A DNA stretch of 64,000 nucleotides from Pratylenchus scribneri (taxonomy: Eukaryota > Nematoda > Chromadorea > Rhabditida > Pratylenchidae): assembly GCA_030063045.1 (NCBI GenBank), contig JAQSEB010000161.1, forward strand, positions 123,742-187,741. The letters run 5' to 3'. Below, one piece after another: positions 1-11,150 of this stretch. Made by a program: the position numbers and the translations under genes. Within the stretch, counting starts at the first letter, position 1. The number at the start of each line of letters is the position of its first letter. The notes beneath the pieces were generated by a model that saw only the letters and a program-made list of their open reading frames with translations, did no database searches and was not told the origin of the DNA.

Positions 1-1235
1 TCATTCCAAATATTTCTTTAAACAATAATTTGATTTTTTGCCGAAAATCCTTAATAGTGATTAGCATTAATATTTCTTCAGAACAATAGGCAATCGAGGT
101 TCCAATTATATCAATTGCTACATATGGGAATTCCCCGGGATATGGCACTAGGACGGGAAAATATGAGAAGAGTTGACCGAACATTAATGGAACCAAACCA
201 GTGGAAGAAATTAAACAAATTTTCACGACATCTTTTTCAAAAATACCGGCATTCCATCCATGGATATTTACTAAAAATGATAAAAATAATATTTTGAGGA
301 ATATTGCATTTTATTAAATAAACTTCTCATTTACTATTATTTTTTTCTTTTTTGAAATTGCAAATTTTTAATTTTAAAAAATTATAATTATCATTTCGGT
401 ATAATAACTGAAAGGAAAAAGCTTTTTGGAGTTTCCTTGTAATGTTTTATTTTTACAAGAAAAAAATTTATCGCAAACACACATTTGTAATGGAGCAATT
501 TCGCAACAATGCATATATAAATGGCAATAGAAATATAGAGACAAATTTCGGTGAATGCATTATAGAGCTTGAAGGCAAGCATGGTATAGTAGAAATAAGA
601 ATAAATTCCACCAAATAGACATGAAACTATCCAAATACATACACACAATTTGAAGATTTTTCTGTAATTAAAATAGGAAAATTGCGTCAAAATCGTCTCT
701 TCAACTTTCTTGTCATTCTTTGGCTGTAGTTGAAGGGCAGAAAAACACTGTGCGCCCGATTTAAAGCCAGGATGAGAATGTGAATTCGTATTGATATATA
801 AAGTGGATAATTTATATAATCATAGAAATCCGACCAAGGAGGCTGCATTTCTACACCCAAAAAATAAACAACATTTTCTATACAAGTTAAAGTACAGAAT
901 AATAATGTAGCAATTCCCTGAATATAAAATATTAATTTAAACAGACGGAATAGGTAACTTTTGTATCTATATTTATATTATGAAAACAATTAAAAATTTA
1001 CTTCTTTTAGCATTTTTTGAAAAATGAAAAATTTCCTGCAAACAATTTATCATAAAATTAAAATTTTATAATATTAATAATTAAAAATTAGCTAAATAGG
1101 GATTTGCACCTTGCTAAAAAGAAAAATTAATGCAATACGGTCATTGGACAATTGGAAGAGAGGACGCAAAACCATTCCAATGAAGCAAACAACAATGAAA
1201 TTGAAAATAATGTTAAAATAGAGGTACTCGTTCAT
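1..1235 (-). CDS. Serpentine seven-TM chemoreceptor-like gene, 3' end outside window
   Basis: Hand-built model: exons complement(1110-1235), (706-917), (483-661) and (<1-270); phases 0, 2 and 1 agree at the junctions. It gives about 262 residues and runs past the left edge. I count seven hydrophobic segments: near residues 8-27, 36-55, about 72-95, the start of exon 3, the end of exon 3, and two in exon 4. After TM3 is LNRAHSVFLPFNY, the position of the DRY-type motif in nematode serpentine receptors (LNR...P..Y). After TM7 comes a basic tail (IKDFRQKIK). The family is a G-protein-coupled chemosensory receptor of the plasma membrane; srt, srv, srx and srg members share this pattern and I cannot choose among them. 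The weakest junction is the exon 3 donor (GTGTGT), chosen because it is the only one found that keeps exon 4 open. Confidence 0.72.
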
Positions 1236-2520
1236 TTTCAATTCGCTTCAATGCTATATAGGTAGTAGTATAGTTATATATAATTCTAATGGGTCTTTCC
1301 TTCTCTCCGAATTTTAGCAAAGCAATGGATGAAGTTTTAATAAAATGAATAGAATTCTATTTTTAAAACTCGAAAAGAAGCACAAATGTTTAGAAATAAT
1401 CCATTGAAAATGCGAAGGGAATATTTCTTAGGATCCCTTAATTAAAATGACCTGTTTTGATTATTTTAAATATAATTAAAAAATAATAAAAATAATTGTT
1501 TAAACAAATTTATTCGTCCATTTTCTTTTAATGAAGTTAAATTTCACCGACATCAAAAAATTTTTTGCCCCTTATTATTAAATAAATACGACTATATTTT
1601 GACGAATTTATCAATTTTGTTTTCGTAATATATTTTTTAGCATAAATTTTTAATTAAATCGATTATTTTTACTCTCTAGTTGTAAGATTCCGAAAGGCAA
1701 ATTTCGATAAATTTATGAAAAAAGCACTAAAATATTTTTTAATTAATTAATTTTTTAAAGTTTTTTAGAAGATTTAAAAATAAATAAAATAAAGATATGG
1801 GTTGGAAAATTTCTGTGTTTTTCAACATCGGTTAAATTCCTTCTCTATTTCAAATCTATAAAAAATAAAAAATTGTATATGCGTTTGAATTTTCGTGATG
1901 GCCAAATCGCCCACTCAGAATTGCATGATTATGTAGAATTAACATAGCATTTATTTTAACCAATTATTTTGGTTTATGCACGCAAAACTATTCATTTCCT
2001 TTGAATATGTCAAAAACTTAGTGCACCACGAGTTATAGGCATCAAAAATTATAAGCACCAGCAAAACAAACTATAATTGCATAAATATAGTGATAAATAA
2101 TATATTTAAAATCACTTTCAAAAATTATCTTTCTAAGTAAGAATGTTTCCAACTAAATTCAATTGCTTTGTCTTTCTTATGGTTATTTTGTTGAATGAAA
2201 TGACAAAAACGGAATGGATGGAAAGGACTAACTCACTACCGCAATCAAAAGACAAGTGAAGCGAGCCCTGCGGGAATACAGCCTTGAAATATATGAAAAG
2301 ACACAGAAATAAAGAAATGTTTGGATGAAACAATGATTTGCCTCCATCCAGCCATTCCTGCTTTGGGCGATGCCATGCCAAAACTTCTTCAACGAGGGCA
2401 AATTTCTGTGCCTTTTTCTTCATTCCATCCCATGGCTTTTCCTCGTCCTTCTTCAGGTGCTGAAATTTGAATTCCTTTTGGTTTGTATCCCATTTTTGGT
2501 GCGGATTTCCCATGAATATT
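1236..2520. other. AT-rich intergenic spacer; one unrecognised minus-strand ORF at 2133-2513
   Basis: No supported gene between 1236 and 2132. A 126-codon minus-strand ORF occupies 2133-2513. Its first 60 residues are charged and come from a locally GC-richer patch (about 2330-2513); its second half is hydrophobic and AT-rich like the surroundings. A TTTCAG acceptor-like site lies inside the ORF near 2457-2462, so part of it could be an exon. I recognise no family, and it may be chance. Confidence 0.3.
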
Positions 2521-2603
2521 AATTTTATTTTCTATTGATTTAAAAATAGTAAATTATTATTAGAATACATGATAAGAAATTATTAAGACATTTTTAGAAA
2601 ATA
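2521..2603 (+). repeat. Direct repeat, copy 1 (83 bp)
   Basis: This stretch recurs at 2843-2925 with only a few differences (for example gaca/gata, attattag/attatcag). The copies lie 322 bp apart in the same orientation. No coding potential is seen. Confidence 0.75.
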
Positions 2604-2842
2604 TGTATGAAAATAAAAGATAGCGAAAATTTACGGGAATGAAATATTCATCTCAAATTCAAAGATCACTTACGTATTTAAAATGTTCGAATGCAATTTA
2701 AGTAAAATTACTAGGCAAATGACGACAAATAGAAATATGTGCTTTTTATAAAATTAAAAATTATAGACATATATTAATTATTTTTTGCTTTGAACACTCA
2801 AAAATATCAGATTATCGATTATTTCCATTTTTCTAGAATAAA

Positions 2843-2925
2843 AATTTTAATTTCTATTGATTTAAAAATAGTAAATTATTATCAGAATACACGATAAGAA
2901 ATTATTAAGATATTTTTAGAGAATA
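2843..2925 (+). repeat. Direct repeat, copy 2 (83 bp)
   Basis: Second copy of the 2521-2603 repeat. It ends directly at a TA dinucleotide followed by CAGGGTGGACCAAAAG, so the copy abuts the transposon-like end. Confidence 0.75.
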
Positions 2926-2960
2926 CAGGGTGGACCAAAAGTTCTGTTACTCGAATTTTT
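2926..2960 (+). mobile_element. Possible Tc1/mariner-like terminal repeat, solitary
   Basis: Begins CAGGGTGGACCAAAAGTT directly after TA, the usual Tc1/mariner target dinucleotide. The CAG..GG.CCAAAAG pattern resembles Tc1-type termini. I found no inverted partner within a few kilobases and no transposase ORF, so this would be one end of a degraded element. The assignment rests on a short motif. Confidence 0.25.
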
Positions 2961-4282
2961 ATTCATAAAAAATTTAAACGGATAAATAAATTTTTTTCAT
3001 TTTTGGTATAATAATAAATCATTAAGCTCTTTATTGGAATTATTAAAAGAATTGTGAATTTAAAGCCTCTCATTCGAGAGGCGAACTTGAATACATGTCC
3101 TCCTCAGGGCAGAAATGGTCGCACATTTTTTAGGGGTTTTTAATTTTTATCCTACTTTTAATTTCAAATTAAAAACTTTTAACTATATTTTCTAATAGCT
3201 TAAACACAGGGCCAATTAATACAAAAAAAGAGAAATAAAAATATTAAAAATTAAACAAATTAGCCTAGACGAATTTTTTTGATACGAAAATGCAAAAATC
3301 GATGACTTGAAAATCCAAAATTTTCAAATTCTGAATTTCCTTGACCATTTGTGTTCTTTCTGCCTAAATATTACTTTTCTATCTATTTTTATTAAAAAGG
3401 CAAATTTTGAGAAAAGCCACCCCATTTTAAAACCATTTTTGAGGGGCATTTATAGGCCAAATTTTGGGTTTTCCCATGGTCGCACGATTTTTTCAACATT
3501 TTTCTATGCCACTTTTTTATATTCAGGGTGGGATGCTAAATTTTTAGCAATTTATGAAGCCAAGATATAGATTTATTAATCCCGAAAATTTTATAAATTT
3601 TCATGTTCCCATTCTCGAGTTATGCCTTAAAGTATTTTTCGTCAAAAAGTGGATTTTCAGGTTCAAAATGAATGAACCTTTTTTTAAAAAATTATAAAAT
3701 CCAATTTTAGTAAGTGAAGGATAATTGATTGTGGAAACTACATTCACCGAAATATTTTCTTCCTATAATTAACATTACTAATCTAACTGTCTCAAAATTA
3801 ATGGCAGCAATTAATTAAAGATAAATAATAGTGAATGATTATCAAAGAATGCTTTTTGATACAATTTTACCAGGAGCTGCAAAATGTTTTTTAAAATTTT
3901 TCATTTTTTTTTCAATTTAAACATGGACAATTTTAACAAAAGAATTTGTAATTGAAATAAAACATGGAAACGGTTTTTTTCTCTTTGCAAATAAGATGAA
4001 AATATATTTTGAGAATTATTAATGAATGGATTATCAAAATTTGCATAAACCGCTAACATAGAAAAGAATTAAATTTCAAAATTTTTGACGGTTTTTAAAT
4101 TTTCAATTTTGAAAAATAATATTTTAGAAATGATCAAAAATATTTCAGTGATAGAAAATTTATTAAAAAAAAATTCAAGGAAAATTATAAATTACCGAAA
4201 ATGAAGAAATAAATTTAAAACGCAATAAATTTTTTTAAATAATTATCTTCGAAATTTATTCGATCTATTCTTCTTCCTTTGA

Positions 4283-6871
4283 TCAAATGTGGAATTTTTC
4301 CATTTTTCTGAGTGTTTTTAGCAATTGTTTTTTGTCATATTTCGCTTTAATTTTGCTTTCATTCTCCAAATGCCTTTCAATGTATTTTTTTAGCCATTCC
4401 AATCAATTCCATGTTGCTTTCTCTTAAATTATTTGATGTCGAAGGACCTGTTTATTAATAACCTAATATATAATTAGAATAAAAAATTAATTAACCCTGA
4501 TTTCCATTGATTATATGAAGAGAAAATGAAGCTGATAATCCCACATGGTCCGAATAATTCATTTTGCCCTTTTCAGTATCAAAATCATTGAAACAGTCTT
4601 CGACTTTGACATTTTTGGTAACAAGTGCTAAATAGGTTAAAAATAAATTTTAATCATAGAAATTTTGAGAGTAATTTTACGATGAAAAATAGTGGTTTAT
4701 AGCTCTATTTAATAATAATTGTTATTCTAATTCATTTAAAATTTTAAACTCTGAAAATAATCAACAATTTTATTCATTCGTAATTTTCGTAACTAGTGAA
4801 TAAAAAATGATAAATAATTAAAAAATCCATTTTTAACAAATGAAATCATGCATTTCTTATTCATATAAAATGTGCTTATGGTAAACATTTAATTTGAGGA
4901 GCCGTAGATAAACCTTTTCCATTTTGATAGAAAATGTGGTCAATCCTTTTCGGCTCAAACATTGCTGAGTGAATGTTGTCTTTACGCCCATATGTCATCA
5001 TCTTTTGGCGAGAATCATCATCTGCGTTATTTTCATCCTTTAATTTTTTGTTATTTTCATTTGACATAAAAAAAACTAATTTGCAAGAATACATATACAT
5101 TTTAACTATTTTGTTTTTTTTTTTATCAAAATATGGGCGGAAAATTTCCGAATTAAGTGCAAAAAGGAAATTGAAATTTTTCCAAATTTTTAAAACTTTT
5201 CAAAATAATTATCTTTTACAAAATCCTAATTCATATTAGCGAATTTGGATTTTACATGAATTCATAAAAAAAAATTTTCATAATCCTTATTCTACCCAAT
5301 GACACAGTTTTATTCTATGTGTTTCTGTTTAATTTTTATCAAAAAACCAATATTCCAATCGAACAGATTGTCGCATTTATAAATTATTACCCTTTCATTG
5401 CAATCTAACTTACTAAAGCATCATCAAGGCCGATAATAGCGCGAACCAATTTATATGGGAGTGAGTTTGGTGTGGCGTTTAAATCGCCGGTTACAATTAT
5501 GAAATCGTATTGCTTTGTATCATACTTTTTAATAAATTCCACAATTTCAAAGCTTTGAGCTAGCCTATGGGCCAAATAATCATCAATAGGTTTTTTTGGG
5601 GTGCTATAATCGGCTACGGTCTGAATGAGGTATTTTTCTTCAAAAAATTAGATTTATTAAATTAATTAATAATAATAGATTAGATAGCATATTTTCTCTT
5701 TATTAATATATTTTTATAAAATGATATATTAATGATATGAAAATTTATTTTTTAATTATATTTACTTATGAATTATTCTATTTACTTTGAACATATATAT
5801 ATAATTCAGAAAACGAATTAATTTTTGTTAATAAAAAAATACATGTGTGCTATAGACGGCAATTTTATGCCCATGAAATTCAATTTCAGCCAATACAACC
5901 ATTTTTTCAGCATACCAATCTCCTCTTAAAAATAATTTTTTCTTCGAAATTATATTAAATAGAAAATTAAAGAATTTAAATTAAAATATAGTTACAATAT
6001 TAAATTTATAATGATAGTAATTGAAAAATACTTCAAAATGTCCTGGGGATAACCATTAACTGAAAATATATGGTAGGAAGTATCTGTAATGGGATGAGCA
6101 CTCAAAATCGCAACGCCACTCCCGAGTAAATTTTTTCCGCTGAATTTTTTAGATTAATATAAATAAAATTGTTCTCAGCAGACTGGATCAGTAATAAAAT
6201 ATTTTACTTAAATCAATACATTAGAATTATTTTTAAAATTTTCATCTGAATTATTAGGTATTTACCTTCGATAATATTTTGTGTATGGATAACGGATATG
6301 AATTATAGTATGTTTTGTAATTTTTTCAAAATCCGATTTTTGCCAAAGCTAAAAAATACAGATTTATTTTTTGCTATAAATTAATTTTTTCTACCTCTTG
6401 CAGTGTGACGATATCATAGGCTTGCCCAGTGGCGAGTGTTTCAATGAGTTTATTTATTCTCAGCTTTTTATTCTTTGATATGAAAGGAAGTGCCCTGGAA
6501 TAGTTTAGCAACCGTATTTTTTTGTTCATTATTTTTTTCGATAATAAAAAACATAATAATCGATCGAATACATCGTTTCGGTTAATTAGTAATATTTATC
6601 TAGAACTAACCCTGAAAATATCAAATTGAAAAAAAGGAATAATACCTGTATACTTTATTATTCACTTAGAAAATTTGTAACATTACCAGCAATTCAAAGT
6701 TACCACTCGCAAATTGAATTGTCCAATTACTGTTGCTGATGATGATGCTAATTTGTTATCCTTTTCCACCAAATTTTGTTCACTAATCATATCAGTACCA
6801 TAAGTAATAAAAAAATTGCCTGCATTAATTGCAAATAAAAAATTGAACATTTTCATAAAGAACGATCTCAT
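4283..6871 (-). CDS. Neutral sphingomyelinase (SMPD2-like), nine exons
   Basis: The family hydrolyses sphingomyelin to ceramide and phosphocholine with Mg2+ (endonuclease/exonuclease/phosphatase fold). Exons (complement): 6687-6871, 6395-6494, 6266-6348, 6032-6139, 5843-5924, 5414-5620, about 4887 or 4914-5075, 4496-4627, 4283-4447. Motifs in order: RVVTLNCW (strand 1), DIVTLQE (metal-binding Glu), SGVAILS, FSVNGYP, GDWYAEK, THT, HRLAQ, VTGDLN (catalytic D-x-N), RIDHIFYQ and SDHVGLSASF (terminal Asp-His). All catalytic positions are present. The first about 20 residues are hydrophobic, so a signal peptide or anchor is possible. Two weak points: exon 6 to 7 joins in phase only with a second-choice donor (5410 instead of 5414), and the last exon has one extra A in an A7 run near 4391, giving a premature stop at 4377-4379; without that A the frame runs to 4283. 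Introns are short. The first ATG in the frame was chosen. Confidence 0.85.
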
Positions 6872-7743
6872 TGAAAAAGAATTGGATGAGCTGAAAAAAT
6901 ATACTTTAATAACAAAATTTACAAAAAAAAATTAAAATCCTATATTATAGTCTTTTAATTTGTTATTTCAATTTATAATATTTTTTTACAAAATAGGCTT
7001 TAGCAATATTTTAAATTAAATGTTTATATATAATAAATTTTAAATGTAATATATGAAGTTTTGAAAAAAAAATCGAGAAAATTATAAAAGTAAAACAATA
7101 TGAACATTAATAATTTTGATTAAATATGTTGAATGGTTTACTTTTGTTGGACAAATTGCTGCTTGGATTATTTTAGGTAAAACTGGTATTGCTTAAAATT
7201 AAAGTCTCTCTTTTGGCTAAAATAATGCCTGAATTTCTTCACTATTAATTTGATAGCTGAATTTCTCTGCATTTCGTTTCCTCCCAGCAAGCGGCATCGA
7301 GGAGAGAAACAATGTCAAATGCGCGGGATTTTATGGGTAATCTGTATGAATGCATGGCGGATTGTAAATTTGCTGACGAGCGTTGCCACGCATAGAAAAG
7401 ACCCGAATTGAATGCAAATATTATAAAGCCTCGAATAGGCGAGGAGCAATTGGGAAGGGGATGGCCTCTGGGTGAAGAAGGATAGCAAAATCAAAAATAA
7501 CATAGAAGAGTCATACACTTAATTCGAGAGCTCAAAAATAATAAAAATGTTAGCCATCATTTTAAACAAACACCCTGCTAGTAAATAGAATCTTGAAAGA
7601 TCACCCATATTGGTTACGCTTTATTCACTGTGAATTTTTTGTGAAAGAATTATGGGATGTGAAATGTAAGGCCCGGAATTTTGAGTTACGGATGATTGGA
7701 GCAATTCAAAACAATCCTAAATATATTTTTTGGGCATTTTACA
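6872..7743. other. Spacer with GC-richer unassigned patch
   Basis: 6872-7250 is AT-rich without a supported feature. 7284-7480 is GC-richer: after a CCCAG acceptor-like site on the plus strand it holds a short Cys-rich frame (ATG at 7314, stop near 7400), and the opposite strand has a 67-codon ORF. Neither matches a family I know. The 63-codon plus ORF at 7593-7784 is also unassigned and could be an exon remnant. Confidence 0.3.
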
Positions 7744-8010
7744 CTATTGCGCGAGAATTTTTTCGAAAGCGAAACCGTCATTAATTTGGATGGGACCATG
7801 ATTTTTCGAGCATAGTTGATCAGCAAAATAATATCGTCTTTCTAAAGCTGGCATTTTTGTTAAACCTCTCCTCAAAAAAGGATTCAAATTATAAAGTTTT
7901 TTGTATTTGGGAGCTTGGAGGGAATGAATTGATTGATTAATACATTTCACTTCAAAAGCATTGCCTACTCCTTTAATATTTTTTAGTTGAGCAAAATCCT
8001 CTTTATTGCC
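7744..8010 (-). CDS. Possible terminal exon of an unrecognised gene
   Basis: A frame open from about 8010 down to a stop at 7744 encodes about 85 residues of ordinary, non-repetitive protein composition, including NPFLRRGLTKMPALERRYYF and ADQLCSKNHGPIQ. This stands out from the low-complexity AT-rich ORFs around it and reads like a conserved exon. The track-style start at 7950 is GTG, so a spliced upstream exon is more likely than a start there. I do not recognise the family and found no convincing neighbouring exon. Confidence 0.35.
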   Translation of the reverse strand, partial: GNKEDFAQLKNIKGVGNAFEVKCINQSIHSLQAPKYKKLYNLNPFLRRGLTKMPALERRYYFADQLCSKNHGPIQINDGFAFEKILAQ

Positions 8011-8017
8011 CCATTAA

Positions 8018-8538
8018 ATTCCAATTGTCCCTGTTCTTATTAATTTATATCTAGATGATTGCTTTAATTTAAATTTTTAGTTTTTCTAAAGGGAATAAAT
8101 TTTCAGTATTTTTCTCAAAATTTTAAAAATATATTTTTTCAGATCAAATAAAAAATGTATTATTTTCTACAATTTTTGTATTTATCATTGTTGTTTATAA
8201 TTTATTATTCTCATTTTGGCTTTTCAATGGGTGATAAGCAAGGCAAATGTAAATAAATAAAAATATAATTATTAAATAATGCAAACGGGAACTAAATTAT
8301 CTGTGAATAGGTGGGAGTGGGGATTACACCAAATTTAAAAATAATATTTTATCAATGACCCTCTAAGTCATAATGAAGAATTTGAGTTTGAAGTATTTTT
8401 CTTCTCGACTTCAATTGCTTATTCTTTAGCGAAATGAGTTTTGGCTAAAAATAAGTGGTTATCTTTGAAAATTAGTCCTTATCCCCCAACACACCCTTTC
8501 ACTAATTGATGCATAGAAATATTAAATCCAATTTTAAG
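8018..8538. other. AT-rich spacer, nothing supported
   Basis: No ORF, repeat or RNA structure that I can support. It may include 5' exons of the PUR-like gene, since the first repeat unit there lacks its N-terminal half. Confidence 0.4.
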
Positions 8539-11150
8539 CAACATTAAACGCACATGCGCCTGAATTTATTCCTCAAAGAAATTCCCCGGCAAGCTTTAAT
8601 ACTCAAATTCAATTCATTTCCAATCAACCTCAATCATCAAATCTTCCAATTGTTGTTGATAAAGATGAATTCAATGAATTCAATGAAAGTGAAGCTCTAT
8701 CCTTCTTGCCTGGCTATATGCGGAAGATATTTGGAGCGGAAACTGAAAAAGGTTTCATTGATCAGAGCAATCGAAAAACTGAAGTTGCCAGCAGTACTAG
8801 CAAACACGCCTATACACCTATGGCTATGAATACTATACTCTTCTGGAGGAACGATCTATTCAACTAGATTCCTATACCAACTTTCGACAAAAAATGGAAA
8901 AATCCATGGTAGGAAAAAAAGTATTCTCCATGATTGTAAGTATCAAATAATAATCGCAAAATATTTAATTATTGATAAAAAAATAATTACAGCATTACAC
9001 TTTGGCTCGTAAAGGCTTTTATGTCAATTTTCCCAACATTCCAATACCCGAAGATTCCAATGCATTTTTGAAGGCATTAGATGAACTTATACAAGTCGAA
9101 CAAAAATGGCATATACAAAGTTTGTTCATCTAATTAGGGAGAGAGACAGGATGTCTATAAGGTCTGACTAAAAATGTTGCATGAAAAAGTGGGAAAATGC
9201 GGCAAGTCAAAAATGTGGCAAATTATTAAAACGCTTAAAATTCGATAAAAAATTTTTCTGCATATTTTTTTCCATTTTTTTCACTTTAATGAGCTAGAGG
9301 AATTATATTAAAAATGTCCGCGCAGCGAAAAATTGGACCTAAAAATGGCCACACAGCGAAAAATTACCCCGGAAAGAAAAAATTGTTAGAATTTTCAAAA
9401 TCACAAAAATGTGGCAAAATGTGAAAAAAGTCAAAAATATGCTAAAAATATGGCGAGATGGTCTAAAATGTGACAAATTCCACATTTATCTGGTAAATAG
9501 ACACCCTGGAATGAGATTATTGGAAGAATTATGCGGATTATTTTTAAATTTCGTTTGTTCTTAACTTTTTTTTGTAAAATTTTTATGCAAAATAAATTAA
9601 AATTTATGTAGTGTAACTTGTTAAAAAAATCAAAACTTCTCGATGGTAATTGACCCATGCCAATGGGATCGCTCTGGAATTAAAATTCATTTAGATTTTT
9701 ACATTAAGTAGGATTGAGTTAATTTTATACAATTTTTCGGTTTTAAAATCCGATTTTTGATAAATATTATTTTTCATTTCTTTTTTGGTAAAGATTTATT
9801 ATTATTTTTTGGTTTAATAATATCGGCTTTGCCGAACTAAATATTATGTTTTACCATATTCAAAGTATTAAATTTTTTTTCTAGGTTCCCAAACGACTAC
9901 CGAACATGCCTATGCTTACCATCAACAACACACAAATAAATTCAACAAAAACACTATCGGATTCACTGGCTTATACCACAAATTCGAATTGGAATTTGTG
10001 CAAGATGATAAAAAGAAAATTTTGCTTAGAATATGTGCCATTCACAAAGATACCAATATTATTACGAAAAGAAAATGGCTGACTTTGCCATTACATATAT
10101 TGCATTGGTTGCGCGTACAAATGGCTGAATTATTGGCTAAATATAAATATGATAAGACAGAAACAATTGAGAAAGAGATGTCGGTCCAAATTCCTCATAA
10201 ATTTATACCGGAAGAAAAAGCAATATGGACGGCTAAAAAAACTATATATCACGGCAAATTAGTTTCCAATCTATCGGAATCTTCGAATCATCCAAATACG
10301 ATTAATGATGAAGAATTTAACGAAAGAGAAGCACTCTCTCTCTTACCGGATTCTATGCATGAAATGTTGGGTATTAAAACCGAAAAACTTTCCAATAGCG
10401 ATTGTAAAAGTGAAGTTGGCAGCAGCTATAGTAAAAGCTATCAATCGGTTGATAAGGATCATATTTTGGATAAACGATCTCTTGTCTTAAAACCCTTCAA
10501 TTCTAAAGAAAGGAAAAGACTGTTGAATTTAAAATTCAAAAAGGGCGAAAGTGGTAAAAAAATTTTCAGTATCGATATCGAAGTAAGTATTTTTATATTT
10601 TGTTGTATTCAAAAAATTTAATTGCAGTTTCACAATTCTGCCGATGAATTAAAATTCAATAGCTTTGCCCACATTCCAATACCTGAGGATTTCAATCCAT
10701 TTGTGCGAGCATTAGATGAACTTATTAAAATTGAACAAAAAATGCAAATCGAAAGTTTGTACAAAATATTATTTTTAAGATTTTACATATAATTATGAAG
10801 TATTAATAGATATGTGAAAGATTAACTTTTCAAAATTTCGTTTGGAATTTATTCTTTTCTTTAGATCCCCAATTGCTCGTCGAACGTGACTATTCTAAAA
10901 AACAACAACAAAAAATGAAATGGCGCAATTAAAAAGTGTCGAATTCGCCGGTTTATGTCATAAATTCCAATTTAAATTATTGTTAGATAAGGAAATTATT
11001 TTTCGAATTAGTGCACTACTCAAAAATTCCAAAAATAATAAGAATAAAAAATACATAAATTTACCATTGTATGCATTGCCTTGGTTGCGCAAACAAATGG
11101 TCGAAATGATGGCGGAATTTTATGGGGCCGAAGATGAAAAAGAAATATGA
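8539..11150 (+). CDS. Tandem PUR-like repeat protein locus, with two frame breaks
   Basis: Five exons of two alternating types: P1 8539-8935, Q1 8993-9119, P2 9885-10582, Q2 10628-10754, P3 10865-11150. Q1 and Q2 are both exactly 127 nt, both start at phase 0 and end at phase 1 with donor GTTTGT, and P2 is 698 nt, restoring phase 0. P1-Q1 and P2-Q2 are diverged duplicates (for example NIPIPEDSNAFLKALDELI against HIPIPEDFNPFVRALDELI). Repeats have the shape of PUR repeats of Pur-alpha: short beta strands (KFQFKLLLDKEIIFRISALL), then a strand and amphipathic helix (INLPLYALPWLRKQMVEMMA) followed by an acidic YGAEDEKE end. PUR proteins bind single-stranded nucleic acid; that role here is inference. 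P1 shifts frame near 8824 and P3 near 10905-10925 (A-rich), so the locus is decaying or mis-assembled. The 5' end is not found. P3 from ATG 10920 could alternatively be read alone as a 76-aa ORF. Confidence 0.5.
9147..9508. mobile_element. hAT-like MITE (362 bp) in an intron
   Basis: The left end reads CAGGATGTCTATAAGG and the right end, on the other strand, CAGGGTGTCTATTTACC, matching at 10 of the first 11 bases. CAGGGTGTCTA is a terminus I associate with hAT elements. Flanking 8-mers gagagaga (9139-9146) and gaatgaga (9509-9516) agree at 6 of 8, fitting an old 8-bp target duplication. There is no transposase; the interior is A-rich with repeated atgtggcaaa-type motifs. It lies in the intron between Q1 and P2 of the PUR-like locus. 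Confidence 0.55.

Larger units (their letters stand above)
2604..4282. other. AT-rich intergenic spacer with transposon-like end and small hairpin
   Basis: Contains the second direct repeat (2843-2925), a CAGGGTGG-type end at 2926, and a perfect small hairpin gcctctc-attc-gagaggc near 3064. A second CAGGGTGG occurs near 3524 in the same orientation, and a GGTCGCAC motif occurs near 3118 and 3478. The 87-codon ORF at 3307-3570 is low-complexity, has no recognisable motif, and I do not support it as a gene. Confidence 0.4.

Noticed and set aside
115..297. Plus-strand 60-codon ORF
   Set aside because: It is antisense to the last receptor exon, whose minus-strand frame carries a clear TM6-TM7 region.
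3307..3570. 87-codon plus-strand ORF
   Set aside because: Low-complexity Phe/Ile/Leu composition typical of AT-rich DNA, with no motif or splice context.
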